A stretch of DNA of 27,830 bases, from positions 1 through 27,830 of the forward strand of contig CALGHE010000093.1 in NCBI GenBank assembly GCA_937915765.1. Reading direction: 5' to 3'. Positions 12,001-21,000 of the stretch are shown one piece after another. Each line of letters begins with the position of its first letter. The first letter of the stretch is position 1. The translations under genes and the position numbers were made by a program. The DNA is from an uncultured Bacteroidales bacterium. GTDB taxonomy: Bacteria > Bacteroidota > Bacteroidia > Bacteroidales > Paludibacteraceae. Under the pieces are notes generated by a model, which searched no databases, was not told the origin of the DNA, and worked only from the letters and a program-made list of their open reading frames with translations.

Positions 12001-15000
12001 TACAACCATCACTTGGACGGCTACGGACAATGCTGGCAATGTGTCTGAACCTTGCGAACAGACTGTGACCATTACGGATAATGTCAGTCCGACAATCTCA
12101 TGTGATAAAGTGGCTGCAATCACATTAGAGACACCAAGCACATCGTGCGAGGTTACGGCAGACATTCCTCTTCCTGAATATTCGGACAACTGCTCAACTA
12201 AATTGACTTACACTGCATTGCATGAAGAGAACACGTTTAATCTGACATCGGTAGATGAAAGCGGCAAGACGGCGACAGGCTTGTTCCCTAAAGGCTCGAC
12301 TGTTATCACTTGGTCTGTCTCTGACGGTGTGAACGCATCTGTCACTTGCGAACAGACAATCACGGTAGTGGATAATATTGACCCTAGTGTGACTTGTGGA
12401 AAAGATACGGTGATAGACCTCACTGACGTAAGTTGCGTATGGGACGGAAGTATTGGCGCGCCGAAGTATTCAGACAACTGTCCTTACGTGACTCTGGGTG
12501 CGTCGGCAAACAATAATGTTACATTGTCTGATATAACAGGCGGTAAGGTTTCTGGCCCGTTCCCTATCGGCAAAACAACAATCACATGGACGGCGAAAGA
12601 CGCCGGTGACCGCACAAGCTCGTGCAAGCAGACTGTGACAGTTACGGACAAGACCGCTCCGTCTATAGATTGTACAAACAGAAACGTGAATGTTACCGCC
12701 GATGCAATGTGTCTGGCTAACAACGTAGAGATTCTGCTTCCTGATGTTGACGAAAACTGCAGCAATCCATACACGCTGACAGCAACAAGAAGCGACGGAG
12801 CTTCATTGACTATAAACGCAGACAATGCGACAGGTAACTTCTACGCCGGCGAAACAACAATCACATGGACGGCTACGGATGCGGCAGGCAACTCTTCTTC
12901 TTGCAACACTACGGTAAATGTGACGCAAGAGGACAAGAACGTTAATATAACACATAACATTTGTGATATCAACTCTTACAACGATGAGAACGCAATTGCG
13001 GAAATATCAAGGGTTTATCCGAATTATGATGTTGAGTTAGGCACTATTACAAATGTTAGTGCAGTTGAACGTACTTATGCCTTCACGTTGACTCATACTC
13101 ATAAGGTTGCTAAGGGTTGCGACTACACAGGTGTTTTGACAGTTAAAGCGGCTAAGCCTGTTGACCTGTTGAATTTGAGTCACACTGTTTGTGATATAGA
13201 TAAATTTGGAGTGTCAGAGGCACAGGCGCATATCAAGTCGATAACAGGAGATGTTTACAATGTGGAAAATGTGGTGGCTTCGGCAGATTCGAAGGAGTTC
13301 TCATACATGTTGGTAGCTGTTCAGGGTCTTTGTAGTTATCCTAATGGTAAACTGACTGTTAGTCAGTATGACAAGCCTGTTGCTCCAAAACTTAAGGTGG
13401 ATAACTTCTGCGAGGGCTTGACTGGCGAATTGACGCACGAAGGCACTCTTCCTGACACATTCGGAACAGACAAGAACAAGATTGTATGGACCGGAGGTTA
13501 TCCAGACTTGACCGCAACGGCAGGGGTTAAGGATCACAGCTATAAGTACACATACATAGACGGCAACGGCTGTTCTGTTGATAGCGAGTTGAAGTACACG
13601 GTTTACAGCAAGCCTGATGCTCCAAAGCTTGCGGTTGCAGACTTCTGTGAGGGCGCCAGCGGTGTTTTGTCTGGAAATCTTGGAGGCATTACTTGGACCG
13701 CAGGCGCTCCTGATGTTTCGACGGCTGCTGCTGTTGGTGTTCATGAGTATGAATACACCTATTCGGTATCGTATGATAATGATAAACTTACTTGCGTCAG
13801 CGTTCCTGAAACATTGAGGTATGAGGTTCACGCTCTTCCTAAGTTCAAGACCGAACTTGTTCAGGGCGAAACGGTTATCTCTGGCTCTACAAAAGTGTGC
13901 CGCTCTGAAAATACTGAGCTGAAGATTACTGCGTCTGTTACAAATGGGACAGTTTTGAAAGGTGCTGTTTCTTATGCTTACGATGGAAAAGCGAACGGAA
14001 TCTTGACATACGATTGCTCTTCTGATGATTATGATGTTGAGGTGAAAGTGTTCAATACAGTTTCGTCAACTCTTGCGTGCTCAAGCTCTGATACTGTAAA
14101 CGTGCCGTTTGCGGAAAATCCTACGTTCACATGCGCAACTGCTGACAACGTATATTATCTTCCGACAACTGCATGTGTCGCAAATGTTCCGTTCAAAGCG
14201 CCAGCGTACACAAGCTGCAAGCCGGATGCTGCTAAGTCTTTTGTTCTGCAGAAGATAGACGGCTCTAATGTTTCTGATTTGGCTAAACTGAATGATTGGA
14301 GCCTTGCTTCGATGGATCTTGCTCCGGGTCTTTACAAGACAATCTTTACGGTTGCTGACAGATGTCTGCAGGACAAAAATATTTGTGAGCATAGCTTTGA
14401 GGTCAAGGACGCAATCAAGCCTGTTCTGACTTGTGCCTCTGTAGCTCCGGTTGATGCAGATGAAAAATGCATGGCGGCGGTTTCGCTTACTGTGCCGAAG
14501 GTTACTGAAAACTGCTCTTACATATTGTCTGCAACACGTTCGGACAAAGAGCCTGTTACTGTATCTGGCAACACAACTGTTACAACAGGCTTGTTCCCAA
14601 TCGGCTCAACTACGGTTACATGGATAGCTGTTGACCCTGCCGGAAATGCGGACAGCTGCAAGCAGATTGTCACGGTGGTTGACAATACAGCTCCTGTAGT
14701 TACTTGTACTGATACAGTAACTCAGTTTACACCAGATAACACTTGCGAGTGGTCGGGCAACGTCTCTCTTCCTGCGGTTACAGAAAACTGCGGATATGAA
14801 CTGACTGCGACTCGTTCGGATTTGGTTCCTGTAACGATTGATGACAGTAAAGATTATATTGCAGGCACCTTCCCGTTAGGTGTAACTAAAATCATTTGGA
14901 CCGCAACAGATGGTGCGAAAAAAACAGGAACTTGTGAACAGGTTATAAAGGTTGTTGACAATATCGTGCCGGAACTCGCATGCAGCGACATGAACGTTTT

Positions 15001-18000
15001 GGCGGACAATGATTGTCAATGGTCCGGCTCCGTAACTCTTCCTGTTGTAACGGAAAACTGCAGCTACACACTGACTGCGGTGCGTTCGGACAATTCGACT
15101 TGGGATTTGACAAAACCGTTCGGTTTGGGAGAAACCTCAATCACATGGACGGCAGAGGACAAGTCCGGAAATAAAGACTATTGCACACAAAAGGTGATAG
15201 TTAAGGACAATATTCCTCCAACTGTAACGTGTCCTGCAAATGCTACGGTTTATGTAGGTGCAGATTGCAAATGGACTGGCTTGTTCGGTGGAACAGAGGT
15301 TGGCAAGCCTGTGTTTGGAGACAATTGCAAGTTTAAGTATGATGCGGTTATCACGGCCGAAGATGGCTCGGCTGTTGAGTTTGTAGATTTTAGCACGGGA
15401 ATCACACTGCCTAAGGGTCTCGCTACTGTGATCTGGACCGTGACTGACAGCGCTAAATTGTCTGCAACTTGCACTCATACTATAAACGTTCTTGACACAA
15501 TCAGCCCTTCTATTACATGCAAAGATGATGTGGACGGTTTTGCGGATGTTGCGTCTTGCTTGTGGACAGGTGATGTGACGAAACCGACCTTCGAGGATAA
15601 CTGTAATGTTGTGACTTTGACTTATGAGGCGAAGGACGACAAAGGCAATGTTATTGCTCTGACTGATGCAACTGATAAGGTCAGCGGCTCGTTCCCTATC
15701 GGCACAACAACAATCATATGGAAAGTCACCGACAAGTCTGGAAATTCTAAAACTTGCAAGCAGAATGTGATAATAAAGGATAACATCGCTCCTAAGGTTG
15801 AATGTGATGACGAAATTAGTGTTGTCGCTGGTGAAATGTGCAAGGCTAAGGGTGTTGAAATTCCGTTGCCTAAGGTTACTGAAAACTGCAGCAATCCATA
15901 CACGCTGACCGCAACAAGAAGCGACGGTGCTGATATGGCTCTTCCAAAAGTCGGCGACAAAACTGCAGGCGATTTCTTCGTCGGAACAACAACTATAGAA
16001 TGGACTGCTGCAGACGCTGTTCTGAACTCTGCAACTTGTATTACAACCGTTGTTGTGACAGAAGGTGAAAGGGATGTTGACGCAACTCACATTATTTGCG
16101 ACCTCGCCTCTTATGATAAAACTGATGCAAAGACGGAAATCGAACGTCTTTATCCTAATTATGTTGTGACGATTGGAAATGTTGGAAATCTTGTTGATGT
16201 TGAAGAGAACGGAGTTAAAGTTCCGACTCGCACATACGGATTCTCGCTGAAGCACCAAAAGGCAACAGATGATTACGATTACGCAACTTGCACATACTCA
16301 GGCACTCTTACAGTCAAGGCTACCAAGCCGGTAGATTTGCTGGATTTGAGTCATACAGTGTGCGACACGAGCGTGTTTGATGCAGTCGCGGCGACTAAGT
16401 TTATCGCGTCCAAGACTGGTACTGTGTATGACGTTTCGGATGTTAAGGATGCAAAAGAAGATGGTGTCAAGAAGTTCACATACACATTGACCGGTAAGGC
16501 TAACGCGGTAGATTGCAAGTACAAAGATGGAGTGTTGCTTGTTGATGAGTACCCGGCTATAACCATCTCTCCGTCTATAGCTGATATTTGCGAGGGCGGA
16601 AATGTGAAAGTGAAAGGTTTGCCGGCTTCGGGCGTTGTTTGGGACGGCGATTTCAGCGGATTTGACGAGGCTGTGGGCGACCATAGGTATGATTATGTTT
16701 ATACTGACGGAAACGGCTGTAAACTTGACAGTTTCTTGAGCTATACGGTTCACGCTCGTCCTCAGATCTCTGTAGTTGTTAAACAGGGTAGTGCAGATAT
16801 ATCTGGTGGCGGAAAACTTTGTCCGTCGATGTCTGGCGATTTGTCTATGGAGATTGTGATAAACAATGCAATCACGGACAAGGACACTATCTATGAATGG
16901 AACAAGCTGAGAGGCGATAAGGATACGATAGTTGATATTAGCTGCGGAATGACAAATAACTTGTCTTACGTGGTGGTTGCGAAAGATAGCGTCTCTGAGG
17001 TTCTGACCTGCGCAAGCGACGAGCTGATTGTTACTGTTCCGTTTGAGCCTGCTCCTTCTTTGGACTGCCATAATGGAGATGCGTCTTATATTTTGCCAGA
17101 TGACAAGCCGTTCGTGACTGTGCCGCTTGAGGCTCCGGATTTGGTGTCTTGCTCTGGAGCTGATGTCAACTTCAAGTTGCTGAAGAATGGTAAAGATAGT
17201 ATAACTTCTAATAATTGGGATTTGGCAAGTCTTGATCTTGGTGTGGGCAGATACACTGTTGTTTACGAGACGAATGACGCTTGCTTGGTGGAAGCAAATA
17301 ATAATGTCTGCGAATGGGAGTTTGTCGTTGCGGATGAAGGTGCTCCAACTGTTATTTGTGGAGATACAATGAAGTTTGAAATTTTAACAGGTAATACTTG
17401 TGATTATACAATGAAAGCAGGTGATGTGCTGGATTTGCCAAGCTTCTCAGACAATGGAGGTTCTGCTCTTACTGTGTTTGGTGTTCTGAACGGAACAACA
17501 GATACGGTGAAGGTTAGCGTGAACGGAACTGACACTACGTACGCGCCTAAGAATATCACATTTAAAGAAGGCGAAAACAAGATTGCTTGGACTGTGAAAG
17601 ATGCAAGCGGCAATCCTGCAAGCTGTGTTCAGTACATCTTTGTTTACGACAAAGTTAACCCAACAATCGTCTGCAAGAACGACACAACGGTTGAAGTTGG
17701 AGCCGATTGTAAATCTGCAGTGACACTTAAAGCTCCGTCTGTGTCAGACAATTGCGACAATTCGGTTAATTTGACGGCTAAGCGTCTTGACAGCAATGCT
17801 AATATATCTGTGGTTATAAGTGCGACAGACACAACCGTTACGGGCGAGTTCTTGTTCGATGAAACAATTGTGCGTTGGTACGCAACAGATGAGTCCGGCA
17901 ATATAGATAGCTGCGATCAGAAGGTGACAGTTATAGATACTGTAGCTCCGGTTCTTGCATGTTCTAAGGACACAACTGTAGATGTAGGCGAAGGCTGCAA

Positions 18001-21000
18001 GGCGGATGTTAAACTGACCGTTCCGAGCGTGTTCGACAATTGCGCGTACAGTTTGACGGTAAGCCGTTCAGACAAAGCGCCAATATCTATCAACATAGAA
18101 AATGGCGACACTACGGTTGTTACCGATGCGTTCTTTGTTGACAAGACTGTTATAACATGGAGGGCTACGGATAGAAACGGCAATGTTGACAGCTGCGACC
18201 AAGTAGTTACAGTTATAGACATCATTGCTCCTGCAATTACTTGCGCAGACACCATCAAGGTGATGGCTGGTGAGTATTGTGTCGCTCCGGGCGTGAAAGT
18301 TGAGCTGCCGAAAATTGTTGAAAATTGCGGTGATTATACTCTGAACGTCTCTCGTTCGGACGGCGGTTATATATCTGTCTCCAACGGGGCTGTCAGAACT
18401 GACGCGTTCCCTCTTGATACAACGTACATCACGTGGACGGCTACAGACAATAACGAAAACAGCAGCTATTGCTCTCAGGTTATTGTGGTTGACGTTGAAC
18501 GCAAGCCGGTTATAGATTGCTCTAAGCTGAAGAACTTGAAGTTCATAGCTAAGGGCGCGTGCGAGGTTGATGTTGACGAAACTATGATTCCGGTGCCGGT
18601 TGCTAAGGTGGCTTGCTCTGATGATGTGATTGAGGGTGTTGGTGTCCGTGAAGATGGCTCTTCTATCTACGGAAGCTACTTTGTGGGTGAGTCGTTTATT
18701 AACTGGACGTTCACAAATACAGAGGATAATCTGACAGCAACTTGTGTGCAGAAGGTTAGCGTCTTGTCCGACAAGCGTCTTGAAAAACCATGCTACACAT
18801 TGTCTCTGGATACTATCATTGTCGAAATTCCTGCAGGTCAGTGCAGCGTTAGCGCTGAGGATGTGCTTCCTAAGGATGTGCTTTACGCAAAGAATCCTTG
18901 TACGGGCAAGTACGTGAAGGGCGAGCTGCAGCGTCCGGGCGGCATAAATCTGAACGAGCCTTTCTCAAGAGGTGTCACTTCCATCTTCTGGGTGTTTGTT
19001 GACGAGTCTAATACGTTGACGTTCCCAGTTGACGCGTGCGAGCAGTTTGTTAAGATTACTGGTCCGAAGATGGTGGATTGTGATAATTTTGCAGACAAGA
19101 CTGTAAGTCTCGCCCTTTCTGAATGCTCTCTTGAGGCTGCTAAACTGAACTTGTCTGCTCCGGAGGTGACTAATCCTTGCTACAACGGCGCGGTTATGGT
19201 TCCAGACACTGTGCGTTCGTCTGGCAAGGCTATGACTGAACCGTACGCGGTTGGCTCTGATACTGTCACTTGGACTTATGTGTTGCCTGTAAGTGGATTG
19301 ATTATTGATACTGTTTCATGCAAGCAGGTAATCACCGTCAAGGATACTTTGGCTCCGGTGTTTGATTGTAGTCAGCTTGAATCGCCTATCGTTATGAGTC
19401 AGCATACTTATGACGAGGTGATGTCTTACGAAAAGGCAGTGCAGATGGGTCTGAGAATGCCAGTTGTTACTGATGCGTGCGGCGATGTGACTATGCTTCC
19501 TCATCGTAGCGACGGAAAGGCTCTTGAAGATGATTTCGAAAGGGGCGACTCTGTTGTCGTGACTTGGGTGTTTGCTGATATTTATGGCAATGCGGACAGC
19601 TGCGAGCAGGTCGTTATTGTGGAAGACCTCGTGGCTCCTATATTGGAGTGTCCTAAGGTTAAAGATTTCACGCTTGCCTGCGTGGGTGACTTGCCAGAGG
19701 CTTATGGCTCTTACGAAGAGTTTGTTATGGCTAATGGCTCTGTGTCTGAAGAGCATAAGGTGCTTAAAGAGTCGTTCGGCTCGTATGATAGTATTCCGGA
19801 AGGCATGTCGCTTTGCGACGCAGAGATTTGGAGGGTTTATCACATGACAGATTTCTTAGGTCGCAAAGTCTCTTGCTCGCAGATGTTCGAGATTGTGGAT
19901 TCTGTCGCTCCTGTCTTGAGCATGGTGGTGGACGGAAAGGTTAAGCACGACGGAACGTTTGTGAAGAACTTGAAGTGTACGGACGAACTTCCTGAGTTCC
20001 CTGTTCCATCTGCAAAGGACAATTGTTCTGAAGTGACTATAGAGATGACCGAGGTTAGCACTCGTGGCGAAGACCCTGACTCTTGTAGTTATTATACTTA
20101 TGAGATTAAGCGCACATGGAGCGCTGTTGATGCGTGCGGCAACAGAAGCTTGCCTATCTCGTACGTGATTAGCGTGGTTGACGATACTAAGCCGACAATC
20201 GCTCTTGACGATAGCTGGGCTAAGGACACTATGTTCTCTATTAATATGAAAAACTGTGAGTTCGGTGCTCCTAATCTTGTATCTACGTTGCCTAAGGATT
20301 TTGCGGTGACTGACGATTGTGCCGGCGAAGGTCATGTCAGGGTTTATCAGAAGCCTGATTTTAGAAGCGTGCTTGACAAGACAACTAAAGTTTATGTCTA
20401 TGTGGAGGATGCTTGCCATAACTTTGACACAATAAGCAGGGTTGTTTATGTGCCTACTGTTGAATCTGTGGTTAGTATTACGGCGAAAGATACCGCTATC
20501 TGCGGATTTGACGGCAATGAACTGAATTTGTGGAGCCCTGAAATTCGTAGCGCTTCTGGTAATATATATATGTCGCTTAATAATGGAATGGTTTTTGAAA
20601 GGACAAGCCAGGTGTTCTTTGACTGTTACCGTGATTCGATATCGGAAGAGAGCCTTGTGTTTAGTGATAACAGAAGGACTTATTATAACAAATATTTCAA
20701 AGGTGATAAGGTGGAATATAATAGTTTGAAGGCTAAACTTACATCTCTGACTAGAATGACTCAGTCTGGCACATACTATTACGTGGCGATGGATACGTTC
20801 TCTTATTGTACGGATACGGTCAAGATAGAGCTGACGGTTAACGAACGTCCTCGTATCGCTCTCGAACATCCTTTGATTGATGTCTGCGAAGATGACTCTA
20901 TTCCGCTGTTCGAAAGCGGCAATGACCTTTACAGCAGAGCTAATGTGTGCTTGAACGAGATGGGTACGTTCCCTGTGACTGACGAGGGCTGGATGGTTGA

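Noticed and set aside
2..20466. CRISPR array or transposon repeats as the cause of the repetition
   Set aside because: All repeats are in one frame, code for recognisable protein domains and show codon-level divergence, without spacers, terminal inverted repeats or target duplications.
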